DNA from: a virus
DNA: 57,130 nucleotides
Strand: one strand, 5' to 3'
IMG/VR virus record: IMGVR_UViG_3300021961_000119
Location: 1-57,130 of that record
Translations under genes and position numbers: made by a program
Shown: in pieces, positions 40,849 through 49,242 of the stretch
Layout: each line of letters opens with the position of its first letter
Numbering within the stretch: position 1 is the first letter of the stretch
Notes under the pieces: model-generated
What the model saw: only the letters and a program-made list of their open reading frames with translations
Databases searched by the model: none
Told to the model about the DNA's origin: nothing

Positions 40849-41265
40849 TTACCACCCCGGGCAATTCCAACGTTTAAGCGATGCGGCTTTCCGGGTCGGA
40901 CGCCCTTGATCGTCCTTCAGTGGCCCCGGATTGCCCTCCATCCTAGCGCAAAATGAATCTCGACGGGGTCCCCCTTGGGGTTGTGGAGCTTTCAAGTTAC
41001 TACCAGTTTCCCGATTATACTTTGCCCGACCCCTCTTTGTCAATCCTGCGCCTTTTTCGACCGGAAGCTTTTCACCCCGGCCAATAGAGAGTGCCACGCC
41101 GCCTTCAGCTTTTCGAGTAGGGAGTTTAGCATAGGATTTACCTTTTACGTTACTGGAAGTGTACTCAGCCGCTTGAGACTGAGACATTCCGATTTTCTTG
41201 GCAAGTCCCGGATTGTGCTCGATCGCTTTCATCAAGCGAAATTGGGCTTTGGACTTGGCGGGCAT
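40849..41265 (-). CDS. DUF6321-like basic protein, 138 aa
   Basis: Begins MPAKSKAQFRLMKAIEHNPG. The C-terminal AGLTKRGRAKYNRETGSNLK...GGPRRDSFCARMEGNPGPL is the pattern of the DUF6321 family, small basic proteins of tailed phages. Strongly basic, so it may bind DNA within the head. An apparent promoter (41014-41043) lies inside its coding sequence. Confidence 0.8.
   Translation of the reverse strand: MPAKSKAQFRLMKAIEHNPGLAKKIGMSQSQAAEYTSSNVKGKSYAKLPTRKAEGGVALSIGRGEKLPVEKGAGLTKRGRAKYNRETGSNLKAPQPQGGPRRDSFCARMEGNPGPLKDDQGRPTRKAASLKRWNCPGW
41014..41043 (-). promoter_or_regulatory. sigma70 promoter P10 inside the DUF6321-like gene
   Basis: On the minus strand: TTGACA, 18-nt spacer, TATAAT. It would drive the connector and fibre genes. 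Confidence 0.6.
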
Positions 41266-41267
41266 AA

Positions 41268-41552
41268 TCAGCCGCAGAATATAGTCACAGCCGCCGCTGT
41301 CGGCAACGTAACATGTATGTTCGTGGTAAAACGTATTCCGTTGCCGGGCAACAGGGTCGAAAATGGGTTCGTAGGTGTGGCTGAGATGTTGACCCGCAGA
41401 CGAACAGTGCCGGACGCTCCGCCATCGCGAAACACGATTTCGCCAGCAGTGCCACCAGTCAATAACTGATACCCGGCAAGATTAGTCGCGCCAGCGTAAA
41501 TTACGCCCGTTGTATCTCTGTGTTCCGAAAATATGTTCGTTAGAGTGCTCAT
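41268..41552 (-). CDS. Unknown small structural-module protein, 94 aa
   Basis: Begins MSTLTNIFSEHRDTTGVIYA. Compact, beta-rich with many Gly/Thr (GYQLLTGGTAGEIVFRDGGASGTVRLRV), the style of a small head or decoration protein. It lies between the K/G-rich protein and DUF6321 genes, behind a GGGGG-UUCG hairpin. Function is unknown. Confidence 0.7.
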   Translation of the reverse strand: MSTLTNIFSEHRDTTGVIYAGATNLAGYQLLTGGTAGEIVFRDGGASGTVRLRVNISATPTNPFSTLLPGNGIRFTTNIHVTLPTAAAVTIFCG

Positions 41553-41572
41553 GATAATTCCAGTAAAAGGAC

Positions 41573-41588
41573 GGGAGCCGAAGCCCCC
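41573..41588 (-). terminator. GC-rich UUCG hairpin
   Basis: Minus-strand RNA GGGGGCUUCGGCUCCC in the gap after the K/G-rich gene. A terminator-like or mRNA-stabilising hairpin similar to those at 1224, 11897 and 42839. Confidence 0.5.
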
Positions 41589-41595
41589 GCCTTAC

Positions 41596-42354
41596 TTAAC
41601 AGACCCGACCACCCTTTTTGAACGTTCCCGAAAGTTCGGAAATCGCTACTGGGGAACTCGGAGCTTTCTTTGGCATTGCTACGGCGCGGCCGGTATCAAC
41701 TACGCCCCCCGTAGCAAAATGCTTTTTTGCGGCACCGCCTTTTTTGTAGCCGCCAGCGTTGCCCATCTTGACGTCACCAGTAGGCGCTGAATTGTTGTCA
41801 GGTGTAGCACCCACAACCTTCGTCGTCTTATTAGTCATCGTCTTGATGATGCCACTTGCGGGTACTGAGCCACCCTTTTTGAAGCCGCCTTGACCATCTA
41901 CAACGCCGCCAGTCTTGTAACCGCCGGGTTTCGTGGACTTGGCGATGCCACCAGTCTTCAAGCCCTTATGAGCCTTGGACGCTGGCATGCTTTCATGCTT
42001 CTCCAACTCGGCTTCTACGCCGCCACCCTTCTTCATCATGGGGCGACCCATGGGCATTGCGGCTGGCATTGGAGGACGAGTAGGTGCGGGCATTCCGCGA
42101 GTAGGAGGAGTGGGTTTCGTGGCCATACGCTTAGCGGCCATCGCGCGTGCGGCAACGGGGTTACCCATTGGCATCGCGGATGAACCGGCTAAACTGCCCA
42201 TAGCTCCACCATCCATCTTCTTCACGGGCTTGTGGCCCATTTTAGCACCCTCGGCGTGCATACGCTTATGAGTGGCAGAACCGCCCGTCTTCAGCTTTAA
42301 TTCAACTGAAGGCTCGGTGGTCATCATCTTCACCATTGGTTTAAATTCACCCAT
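41596..42354 (-). CDS. Basic Gly/Lys-rich repeat protein, 252 aa
   Basis: Begins MGEFKPMVKMMTTEPSVELK. Rich in Lys, Gly, Met and Pro with recurrent KTGG / FKKGG / YKKGG elements (GGFKKGGSVPASG, GGYKKGGAAKKHFATGG, GTFKKGGRVC). No folded domain is evident; the protein is probably disordered and positively charged. Its place beside the capsid genes suggests a DNA-condensing or packaged protein. Low-complexity basic proteins of this kind are recurrent in environmental podovirus genomes. Confidence 0.72.
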   Translation of the reverse strand: MGEFKPMVKMMTTEPSVELKLKTGGSATHKRMHAEGAKMGHKPVKKMDGGAMGSLAGSSAMPMGNPVAARAMAAKRMATKPTPPTRGMPAPTRPPMPAAMPMGRPMMKKGGGVEAELEKHESMPASKAHKGLKTGGIAKSTKPGGYKTGGVVDGQGGFKKGGSVPASGIIKTMTNKTTKVVGATPDNNSAPTGDVKMGNAGGYKKGGAAKKHFATGGVVDTGRAVAMPKKAPSSPVAISELSGTFKKGGRVC

Positions 42355-42365
42355 GATGCTACTCC

Positions 42366-42815
42366 TCAGATTTTCTGTGAGTAAACCACTGTCAGGCGAT
42401 AAACGCCTTGAGTCGTGGAGATAGTACCGTCTGGATCAACAGTGATAACGACGTTTTGGCTGGTGCCAATGTCGGACATCGCAGTCAATTGTGCGGCTGT
42501 AAAGCTCAGCGCAATACGACCACCAGCGAACACATCAGTCGAGGACACGTACTGTGTACCTGCGGCGGCTGTGCCGATAGTCATCGCAATAGCTGTGGCC
42601 GTACCACCACCCACCACCTCATTAGTCACAGTATCGACCATGAAATCGATGATTTGTGACGATGCGGGCAGAGTGAGGGTCGCACTGGTTGCAGTACCAG
42701 CGGCGGCTGTAGTAACGGTGGTCGTTTGGCTCAGAACCGTGAAACCGCCATCGACGGTATCAGTTAAAGCTGTGGAACCTGCGCGTACAGTAGAACCAAA
42801 ATAAGTTTGTGCCAT
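42366..42815 (-). CDS. Capsid decoration-like protein, 149 aa
   Basis: Begins MAQTYFGSTVRAGSTALTDT. A beta-rich domain with Ser/Thr/Gly/Ala repeats (VTTAAAGTATSATLTLPASSQIID) and the end VYRLTVVYSQKI. Size and its place just behind the major capsid gene suit a head decoration or stabilisation protein. The assignment is by position and composition. Confidence 0.65.
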   Translation of the reverse strand: MAQTYFGSTVRAGSTALTDTVDGGFTVLSQTTTVTTAAAGTATSATLTLPASSQIIDFMVDTVTNEVVGGGTATAIAMTIGTAAAGTQYVSSTDVFAGGRIALSFTAAQLTAMSDIGTSQNVVITVDPDGTISTTQGVYRLTVVYSQKI

Positions 42816-42838
42816 TGTCTTTTCTCCTTAATGGAGCA

Positions 42839-42852
42839 GGGGGCGAACCCCC
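42839..42852 (-). terminator. GC-rich hairpin after the major capsid gene
   Basis: Minus-strand RNA GGGGGUUCGCCCCC immediately after the capsid stop. It could be a partial terminator or an RNA stabiliser for abundant capsid mRNA. Confidence 0.5.
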
Positions 42853-42861
42853 CACTGTTGA

Positions 42862-43776
42862 TTAGACGCCAGCAGTACCGTACATGCTACGGGGATCAGT
42901 CCAGCCCACCTGATAACGCTCAGTTGCCTTGTAGCGCATCGAGTCGGTCTCGAAATCACCTTCCATGGTCTTCTCCAAAGCACGGCGCATCAAGAGCTTC
43001 ATGCCCTCAGGAGCGTCGGTCTGGACCCACCATGCGTTAGCATTGGTCAAACGGCTCAAGACTGCGGCACCTTCGTCCAACAAGCCGATAGACTTGACGG
43101 GGTTGATGTCGTTGTTCGTTGTACCAGCGCGGAGCACTGACTTCAACAGAACTTCAGCTTGGAAGATGTTGCCGGGAGCGACCACCAACTGGCGGGGCAC
43201 CAAACGGATCTTCTTGCCGTTGTTGTCCACTGCTTGACGAATCTGGATCAACATCTGCTCAAGCGATGTTTGTGACAGATTAGCGGCTGTAGACAATTCG
43301 TTAGAGAATGTACCATTCACGATCGGGTGAGCGGTATCGATAAGCGACACGCCGTCACCACCAACGTATGAACTGTTAAATGAACGGTTCAAAACGTTAG
43401 CGGACAGAGTCTCTTTGGTCTCGATCAATGATTGAGCCAAGTGCTTAGCATAAACCTGACCGATACGGATGTGGTCGCCGTCTTCCACCAACACTTTGGT
43501 CAATGCGAAGGCGAGGCCATACACATTGTACACATAGCGTTGCAAGAAGAGCACACCACCCTGTTGGTAGCTGACGGGAGTACCATCAGGCAACTGGGGA
43601 GCGGCACCAAATCCGTACAAGACGGGTTCTTCATGGTAGTTACGGGGAATGCCCTGTTCTTCACGGAAGACACGGGACCATTCGTCTTTACGCTGTTCGT
43701 AGATACCATCGAAGCATTCGTTCAGAATTGGCTCGACGATACTACGAAAGTCGGTACTGCGCATTGGAGCGGCCAT
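42862..43776 (-). CDS. Major capsid protein, HK97 fold (Mu gpT-like)
   Basis: 304 aa. MAAPMRSTDFRSIVEPILNECFDGIY, then FLQRYVYNVYGLAFALTKVLVEDG, SANVLNRSFNSSYVGGDGVSL, IDTAHPIVNGTFSNEL and NANAWWVQTDAPEGMKLLMRR form the pattern of Mu-type major head proteins. Neighbouring scaffold and decoration genes support the call. It should form the icosahedral shell. Followed by a hairpin that may protect its mRNA. A GAGG ribosome site precedes the ATG. Confidence 0.88.
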   Translation of the reverse strand: MAAPMRSTDFRSIVEPILNECFDGIYEQRKDEWSRVFREEQGIPRNYHEEPVLYGFGAAPQLPDGTPVSYQQGGVLFLQRYVYNVYGLAFALTKVLVEDGDHIRIGQVYAKHLAQSLIETKETLSANVLNRSFNSSYVGGDGVSLIDTAHPIVNGTFSNELSTAANLSQTSLEQMLIQIRQAVDNNGKKIRLVPRQLVVAPGNIFQAEVLLKSVLRAGTTNNDINPVKSIGLLDEGAAVLSRLTNANAWWVQTDAPEGMKLLMRRALEKTMEGDFETDSMRYKATERYQVGWTDPRSMYGTAGV

Positions 43777-43789
43777 TTTTTAGTCCTCC

Positions 43790-44362
43790 TTAAATAGCGT
43801 TAACGGACGCATTGAACTGCGACTCATTAACTTGAACTTGTACAACAGTGTACGCATCTCCCCATGCGTTATCAACGCCGGGGGTCAAACCAATAATCTT
43901 CAATTGCGCAGAAGAACCAGCGGCAACAACCGAGGTGCTAATAGTGCACTGAGAGAGTCCAGTGGTCGTGGAACCAGCAGTCACATTGCTAAAATCTGAC
44001 TGTGCGCCCAAAGTCGTTTGTGCCAACGAGCCATCGGCTTGAATGTCATAAACGATTGCGGGGTCTTGGTAGTAATAAGCTACCAAAGAGCCGGTCACGT
44101 AGGCAGTATTGGCGGGCCAATAGTTGCTGATACGAGGACGACCAGTAGTGTCGGTCCATTGAGCACCCGCGAAGGCACCCAAGAACGCGTCACCAGCGGC
44201 GGCGGCTTGTAATAGGCCAGTTGTGGCCAACTTGACGGGCTGGCCCTTCAAGATATCGCTGGTATAACCAGACAGAATACCGTCAGCCAAAGCGACCGCA
44301 CGGTCCAAACCGGAAGGATGGAACGAGGGGCGCAAGCCGAACGGTGCATTTGTTGAAGACAT
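43790..44362 (-). CDS. Unknown head-module protein, 190 aa
   Basis: The ATG at 44362 (MSSTNAPFGLRPSFHPSGLD) is preferred over a GTG three codons upstream because GGAG lies at good distance. Beta-rich with a Thr/Ser/Gly body (DILKGQPVKLATTGLLQAAAAG) and C-terminal WGDAYTVVQVQVNESQF. Upstream of the capsid gene; likely a minor head or decoration protein. No motif is recognised. Confidence 0.7.
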   Translation of the reverse strand: MSSTNAPFGLRPSFHPSGLDRAVALADGILSGYTSDILKGQPVKLATTGLLQAAAAGDAFLGAFAGAQWTDTTGRPRISNYWPANTAYVTGSLVAYYYQDPAIVYDIQADGSLAQTTLGAQSDFSNVTAGSTTTGLSQCTISTSVVAAGSSAQLKIIGLTPGVDNAWGDAYTVVQVQVNESQFNASVNAI

Positions 44363-44397
44363 ATTAGTCACTCCAAATCATGGTTCAGGTTCCGTCA

Positions 44398-44934
44398 CTA
44401 AAAAGTAGGGACGGGCATAGGTTTATCAAGTTCACTGATGCCTTCGCCTTCAATTTGACCAAGACGCCTGCCATTACTGTCTCGCCCCATTGTCTGCTCA
44501 GCCTGAACGCGGATTTTGTCCGCCTCATCCTGAGGAGCGTGGTGGTGCAACTCTGCCATAATGTCCTGATAAACATCCTCAGGCAATTTGTAGAGCAACA
44601 TTTCATTGCAAGCGACGAATCCAGTGTGCTCACCGGCTTTAACTTTATAGTTCTCAAAGCCCGGAACCTCTTCAATTCTTACTGGTTCGTAACCCATGCG
44701 CATGCGCTTGTGGATAGGGTCGTACCCATTGGTAGTTGAAAGCCAACATACGTGAAATCCCGGAATATCCGGGGGTTTTGGAAGGGACTCTTGAATCCAT
44801 TCCGAACTGAACATCCTACGACGTTCTTGCGCGCTCGCCAGTTCCTTCGATGCTGATCCGCGTTCGCTATCCTGCTCTGCGCGGGACTCACGGCCACCAC
44901 CGGAAAGATTCTTTTTCAATCGATCGTCTCTCAT
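44398..44934 (-). CDS. Unknown protein upstream of the capsid genes, 178 aa
   Basis: Begins MRDDRLKKNLSGGGRESRAE; highly charged N-terminal coiled region, then HVCWLSTTNGYDPIHKRMRM and VKAGEHTGFVACNEMLLYKLPEDVYQDI. This conserved block is seen in several environmental podoviruses. It lies between the scaffold and head protein genes and may help assembly. Function is unproven. Confidence 0.72.
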   Translation of the reverse strand: MRDDRLKKNLSGGGRESRAEQDSERGSASKELASAQERRRMFSSEWIQESLPKPPDIPGFHVCWLSTTNGYDPIHKRMRMGYEPVRIEEVPGFENYKVKAGEHTGFVACNEMLLYKLPEDVYQDIMAELHHHAPQDEADKIRVQAEQTMGRDSNGRRLGQIEGEGISELDKPMPVPTF

Positions 44935-44938
44935 AATC

Positions 44939-45934
44939 TTAACCCCTATTTGTGTTCATGCGGTCATATTCCGCGTATTTACGAATCATCTTGTTACGCT
45001 CGGTGATGTTATCCCATCTACCGGCTTCCTTGATGGCGCGGACTCGCTCGGGTGACAACCGAAACTCGTTTCCACGAGATGTCGATTGTGATTCACGTCC
45101 TGAGCTTGTTACCACGGTACGGGGTCTCCGATTTGACGACTGATTGTCGTTGCCGCTATTATAACGGTGCGGCAGGTATTTTGTCAATCTATTATCTAGC
45201 TCTTCCCAGTATTCGGCAGTCTTCGGGTCCCATCCGTCGGCCACAAGAGCCTCATCCACCTTGGTGGCGACTTGGGAGTCCATGTCCTTGCCGTTCGGGT
45301 CGTACCAATCGTTCCGAGCCATCCAGTCCGAGGCGTGACGCTTCAGGAGCGGGTCCGGAGCTTGGGGAACAGAATTGCGATTGGGTTCCGAGGCCACAGC
45401 CTTTTTCTTGAGCGATTCGAGAGCCTCCACTTGGCGGCGGGCTTCATACCACGCCTCCTGCGCTTCTACGACGGAAGCGCCATCAGCCATCTCAGTGGCC
45501 TCTTTCACCTTCATCTTCGCGTATTGGAGCCTCAAATTACCATCTTCGATCGCCTTGTCCAGTCGAGCAAGGTCCGAACCGGCCGTCCGCTTTTCGAGGA
45601 CCGCTAGACGCTCGGCCATATGGTCATTCTGGCGTTTCAGCGAGGTGATCAGGTGGTTCGACTCACTCGCCTTGGCCTTCTGAAGCTTCTTCTTGAGCTG
45701 TCGCTCCTCACGACGGGCCAGTCGAATTGCTTCGCGCTCAGGATCGGCGTGGGGTATATTGTCGGCGGGATTATCATCATCGTCGCCATCATCCGAATCT
45801 ACTCGGCCACCGGTCCGGAGACCATCGCCGCTATTTTCGGGGGTATTCGGTGCCTCGCCATCGGGCAGAGACACCACTGCGGACCCATCGGGTTCTTCCG
45901 CGAGTTGCAAATCGAGTTTATCGTTGGAGGTCAT
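44939..45934 (-). CDS. Scaffold-like protein, 331 aa
   Basis: Begins MTSNDKLDLQLAEEPDGSAV. A very acidic stretch (DSDDGDDDDNPADNIPHADP) precedes long coiled coils (LARREERQLKKKLQKAKASE; NDHMAERLAVLEKRT) and a basic C-terminus (SPERVRAIKEAGRWDN). High charge and helical content, plus its position upstream of the capsid gene, suit a capsid scaffold. It contains an internal promoter (45158-45187). It overlaps the GroES-like gene by four bases. Confidence 0.78.
   Translation of the reverse strand: MTSNDKLDLQLAEEPDGSAVVSLPDGEAPNTPENSGDGLRTGGRVDSDDGDDDDNPADNIPHADPEREAIRLARREERQLKKKLQKAKASESNHLITSLKRQNDHMAERLAVLEKRTAGSDLARLDKAIEDGNLRLQYAKMKVKEATEMADGASVVEAQEAWYEARRQVEALESLKKKAVASEPNRNSVPQAPDPLLKRHASDWMARNDWYDPNGKDMDSQVATKVDEALVADGWDPKTAEYWEELDNRLTKYLPHRYNSGNDNQSSNRRPRTVVTSSGRESQSTSRGNEFRLSPERVRAIKEAGRWDNITERNKMIRKYAEYDRMNTNRG
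45158..45187 (-). promoter_or_regulatory. sigma70 promoter P11 inside the scaffold gene
   Basis: On the minus strand: TTGACA, 18-nt spacer, TATAAT, identical in both boxes to the early promoters. It would give extra transcription of the capsid genes downstream. Confidence 0.65.
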
Positions 45935-46365
45935 AGGAATGCTTTCACTTTCAAGGGATCACCAGTAACTTTCGCAATTACTTCGTGGTCGTTAAAAACA
46001 CTAAAAAGTGCGGTTTCGCCGAGCGTCGGGTCCCCATAAGGTACTTCCCAGCGGTCACCACCCCACTTTGGCATGCGAACAAAGTCGCCGACATCGATCC
46101 AGTTGCCCTCGGGCCACGGTTCGAGTGTATCGCGTTTCTTGAAAGCCAGTGGACCTACCGCGATGACTTTCGCCACTTGGTTATTCCACTTTTCCGTTTC
46201 CTTCGTTTCCTCTATGAGCACTATTCCTGACGATGTTACGGTCTTCTTGGCGGCTCTCCACTGCACAAGAATTCGTCCACCTACAGGTAAAGCACCGGGG
46301 TCTACTGCGGGAAATGCTTCCTGCAACGCGGCTTCATTCGAAGCCACCGGTTGAGTATCACTCAT
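45931..46365 (-). CDS. GroES-like co-chaperonin
   Basis: 144 aa from the ATG at 46365, with GAGGA upstream. The core LPVGGRILVQWRAAKKTVTS, SGIVLIEETKETEKWNNQVA, KVIAVGPLAFKKR and DFVRMPKWGGDRW follows the beta-barrel order of Cpn10/GroES (a mobile-loop-like segment around residues 40-55, then strands). It would cap host GroEL, probably to fold the capsid protein. No phage GroEL is present. Confidence 0.82.
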   Translation of the reverse strand: MSDTQPVASNEAALQEAFPAVDPGALPVGGRILVQWRAAKKTVTSSGIVLIEETKETEKWNNQVAKVIAVGPLAFKKRDTLEPWPEGNWIDVGDFVRMPKWGGDRWEVPYGDPTLGETALFSVFNDHEVIAKVTGDPLKVKAFL

Positions 46366-46543
46366 TACTATCTTCCTCATTTAAAAGGTCGTTTAAAATT
46401 ACCAGAGCTTCTTCAAGCCCTTGGTGCTGTCCAACTAGGCGTTGGTAGGCCTCAAAAGTGACGGCATTGCCGTTCACCAATGACTGCGCGATCGCCGATT
46501 TGCGGACCTCAATAGCACCAATGAGGTCACTGACGTATCGCAT
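46358..46543 (-). CDS. Small unknown helical protein, 61 aa
   Basis: Begins MRYVSDLIGAIEVRKSAIAQ. A short coiled coil (YQRLVGQHQGLEEALVILNDLLNEEDSNE) typical of small phage helper proteins next to portal genes. It overlaps both neighbours. Function is unknown. Confidence 0.72.
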   Translation of the reverse strand: MRYVSDLIGAIEVRKSAIAQSLVNGNAVTFEAYQRLVGQHQGLEEALVILNDLLNEEDSNE

Positions 46544-46710
46544 TATTTCTTTTTAGCTTGCGCTAGTGCCCCACCACCACGTTTGGGCGCACTGGGCGTC
46601 TTCGCGGGTTCTTTCGCACCAAGCGAGGAGCCATCGAGCTTCGCGCCCATAGCCATACGCTTGTGGTAAGGTACATTCTGACCCATTTGTTCTGTGTCGC
46701 TGGTAGCCAT
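46543..46710 (-). CDS. Small basic protein, 55 aa
   Basis: Reads MATSDTEQMGQNVPYHKRMA to QAKKK, ending at a TAA that overlaps the next ATG by one base. Rich in Lys/Ala/Pro, with no folded domain. The gap behind the portal gene is otherwise empty, and the start follows TAGGAG. A packaged DNA-binding role is possible. Confidence 0.65.
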   Translation of the reverse strand: MATSDTEQMGQNVPYHKRMAMGAKLDGSSLGAKEPAKTPSAPKRGGGALAQAKKK

Positions 46711-46711
46711 A

Positions 46712-49210
46712 TTACACTCCTAAAGTTCGTTGTGCGCTTTCTTGCGCGGCCAATGCAGTCTGCTCCTGCTCGCTCTTCAGAATCGCCGCGTCTTGCGTCA
46801 ATTCTGCAGTCTTGATCCGTTCTTCGGTCAAGTTGTCCGATGCGTTCAGCGCGATTTTGATCTGCTGTTCGCGGTTTTTGTTCAGTGCGTCGTTCTTGAT
46901 GCGCTCTTGCTCGAGTCCGAGTTCGACTTTGTCGCGCTCTGCACGTCGCTTGGTTTCGGCCATTGAAGTCTGGAGGATCACCTGATCCGAGCCGTCCATC
47001 TGTGGCTTCGGTTTGAGCTTCTGCACAGTCTCCAAGATCTGTTGCATCGCGGGCATAACCTTCGCAAACGCCTCTTTCGCATCCATCTGGGTGTGCTGGG
47101 AGGCCAACGCGTACAACTTGTCGATCTCCCCGGTGATTCCCGCGATGTCGTAGTCCTTCACAGGACGTCCAAGCGACTCCTCGACATAGCCGTTCATATG
47201 GCCGAGATACCACAGCATCAAGTGTTGCTTGAAATGCTCGAGGAAAGCGGGCAAGAACGCTGGCGCGATGATCGGGTTGGACCCCAGCATTGGGTTCAGC
47301 GCGAAATCGAGGTGGCTCTGAATATGCGCCAACTGGTTCTGGTGTGGGTACGCAAACGCCGCACGCCCGATTGTCATTGCCGCATTTTCTTCGGCGGCAT
47401 TGATCTCCATCGGCTCGGCCGTCGCGGGCATCAGCTCCTGCACGTTCGGTATCTTCATCTGCTTCAACGCACGCTGGATGACCGCCCGACGATCAAAGAG
47501 ATCGGGGTACTTGTCCATGTAGGCCATCACCGCTTGGGTCTGGGCCATCCGCTGAGTCTCGGAGAATATGTGCGGATCGCTCACCGGAATCACGTCAGTG
47601 TTCCGATTGAAGTCTTCGCGGCGAATGTCCAGCTCTTGGACCACGTCGCCCATTCGCATCTCGTCGAGATACCAGCGATTGATACGCTGAAGTACCTTCA
47701 AGACCCGCGACTGTGAATCGTGAAGTCGTGCGTGAATCGCTGAGAATACCTTCGAACCCTGTTCGATCAACGCTTGAGTAGTGCCGACTGGTGTGTTGGC
47801 ATTCATCTCCGCGATTTTCTCCTCGGAGGTGGTCACAACACCCTTTGCCGCGTCCGTCAGGAACCCGACGAGCTTGAAGAGCACCTCGCTCGGTGGATTG
47901 AAAGGCATCGGCATTGCGATCTTACGAATGTCGTCTACACCCGGTGCACCTTCGATTTCGGTGATTTGCGTCACTTCGACATTTTGCGATTGTCCCGAAA
48001 TCTTCGCGCCCTTGATCTTGAGCATCGTGGCGGCGTTGTTGATGTGCGCAGTGTCGAGCAATGCACGCAAGCCACCGGTGATCGCGGCAGACAGTCCACC
48101 AATCAACTGTGGCAATCCGATCGCGTAGGCACCACGCCACGGGATGAACTTGAACTCGATCATCCAGTCGAGCTTTATCATCGCTTCGTCGCCCTGCTCC
48201 CAGTTCCGGTACATACCGACGACTTCCGAATTGTTCTCGTCGATCATCAAAATGTAGGGAGCCAACTCGCCTTTGGTGTGCGAATCGCCCTCTTCCGCGA
48301 TGAACGCGTAGATGTGGTACACGCGACGCAGTCCATCGGTGTCGTCACTCCACTGCTTACCCTCGATCTTGTTGTTCGCCTTCTCGGGGGACGTTGGCTC
48401 GGGTTCCATGCTGGCGCGGGTGAACGACACGTCGCGGTACAAACCCGACGACATCCGCGACTCGAATTCCTGCTGGGTGATGTCCTGCACCTCAGTCACT
48501 CGCTGTGCAGTGTAGAAATTACCAGCCGAGAAAGGCAGTAGGATGTTATCAATCGACACGAACTCCGCGCAGGGACGCTTCTTGCGATCGTCGTACCAGA
48601 GCTTCAAGAACTGCGAGCCGCCCAGTGGCAACTGCGTCAGCATCTGCTCCTGCTCATCGCGGAACTCCTCGATCTGCTCAGTTAACTGCCAGTTCATGAA
48701 GTCGCGTTTGCGCTCGGCCCGCTTCGTTTCCTCTTCGGTAACTTTGCCCAATACGTGCGTGCGCACTGGACCGTCCGGTGGGAACAGCTCTTTAATAGCA
48801 CGCGACTCGAAATCAATACAGGCTTCGGCCATCACGGGGTGCACCACTTTGCTCGCCCCTTGGAACTGCGCACCACCGGGAGCGTCGTGCCCGAGGCCCG
48901 TGCGCTTGAGTCCCTCTTCGTATTGCTTGTCCCGCTCTTTGCGTGCCTCTTTGTCCTTCTCGATCAGGTCGAGGTACTGCATCGCCAGCTTGTCCAGCTT
49001 CCACGGGTCAAGCTCGTCGGCCATATTCGCGTAGAAGTCTTGATCCTCGCCCGGACCCTTGAATTCGTCCATCCGCACAATGGCCGAACCGTCCGGTTGC
49101 TCTTCCACTTCCGCGTACGGGTCCTCCATGTCGAGGTCAAACACCATGCCCGCCGTGTCCTCAGGACCTTCGGGTGCTTCCATCTGCGGTTGTGGGAATT
49201 CAGTTGCCAT
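46712..49210 (-). CDS. Portal protein, 832 aa
   Basis: The acidic N-terminus (GMVFDLDMEDPYAEVEEQPD) is followed by KLDKLAMQYLDLIEKDKEAR, SKVVHPVMAEACIDFESRAI, WQLTEQIEEFRDEQEQMLTQ and WRGAYAIGLPQLIGGLSAAI. These are strong features of large podovirus portals of the P22 type, which form the dodecameric DNA entry channel. The long helical C-terminal barrel (HTQMDAKEAFAKVMPAMQQILETVQKL, in parts) fits. A protein of this size beside terminase and scaffold is expected. Confidence 0.87.
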   Translation of the reverse strand: MATEFPQPQMEAPEGPEDTAGMVFDLDMEDPYAEVEEQPDGSAIVRMDEFKGPGEDQDFYANMADELDPWKLDKLAMQYLDLIEKDKEARKERDKQYEEGLKRTGLGHDAPGGAQFQGASKVVHPVMAEACIDFESRAIKELFPPDGPVRTHVLGKVTEEETKRAERKRDFMNWQLTEQIEEFRDEQEQMLTQLPLGGSQFLKLWYDDRKKRPCAEFVSIDNILLPFSAGNFYTAQRVTEVQDITQQEFESRMSSGLYRDVSFTRASMEPEPTSPEKANNKIEGKQWSDDTDGLRRVYHIYAFIAEEGDSHTKGELAPYILMIDENNSEVVGMYRNWEQGDEAMIKLDWMIEFKFIPWRGAYAIGLPQLIGGLSAAITGGLRALLDTAHINNAATMLKIKGAKISGQSQNVEVTQITEIEGAPGVDDIRKIAMPMPFNPPSEVLFKLVGFLTDAAKGVVTTSEEKIAEMNANTPVGTTQALIEQGSKVFSAIHARLHDSQSRVLKVLQRINRWYLDEMRMGDVVQELDIRREDFNRNTDVIPVSDPHIFSETQRMAQTQAVMAYMDKYPDLFDRRAVIQRALKQMKIPNVQELMPATAEPMEINAAEENAAMTIGRAAFAYPHQNQLAHIQSHLDFALNPMLGSNPIIAPAFLPAFLEHFKQHLMLWYLGHMNGYVEESLGRPVKDYDIAGITGEIDKLYALASQHTQMDAKEAFAKVMPAMQQILETVQKLKPKPQMDGSDQVILQTSMAETKRRAERDKVELGLEQERIKNDALNKNREQQIKIALNASDNLTEERIKTAELTQDAAILKSEQEQTALAAQESAQRTLGV

Positions 49211-49242
49211 AGTCAGCCTTTAATATGCGATTTTAACACGGC

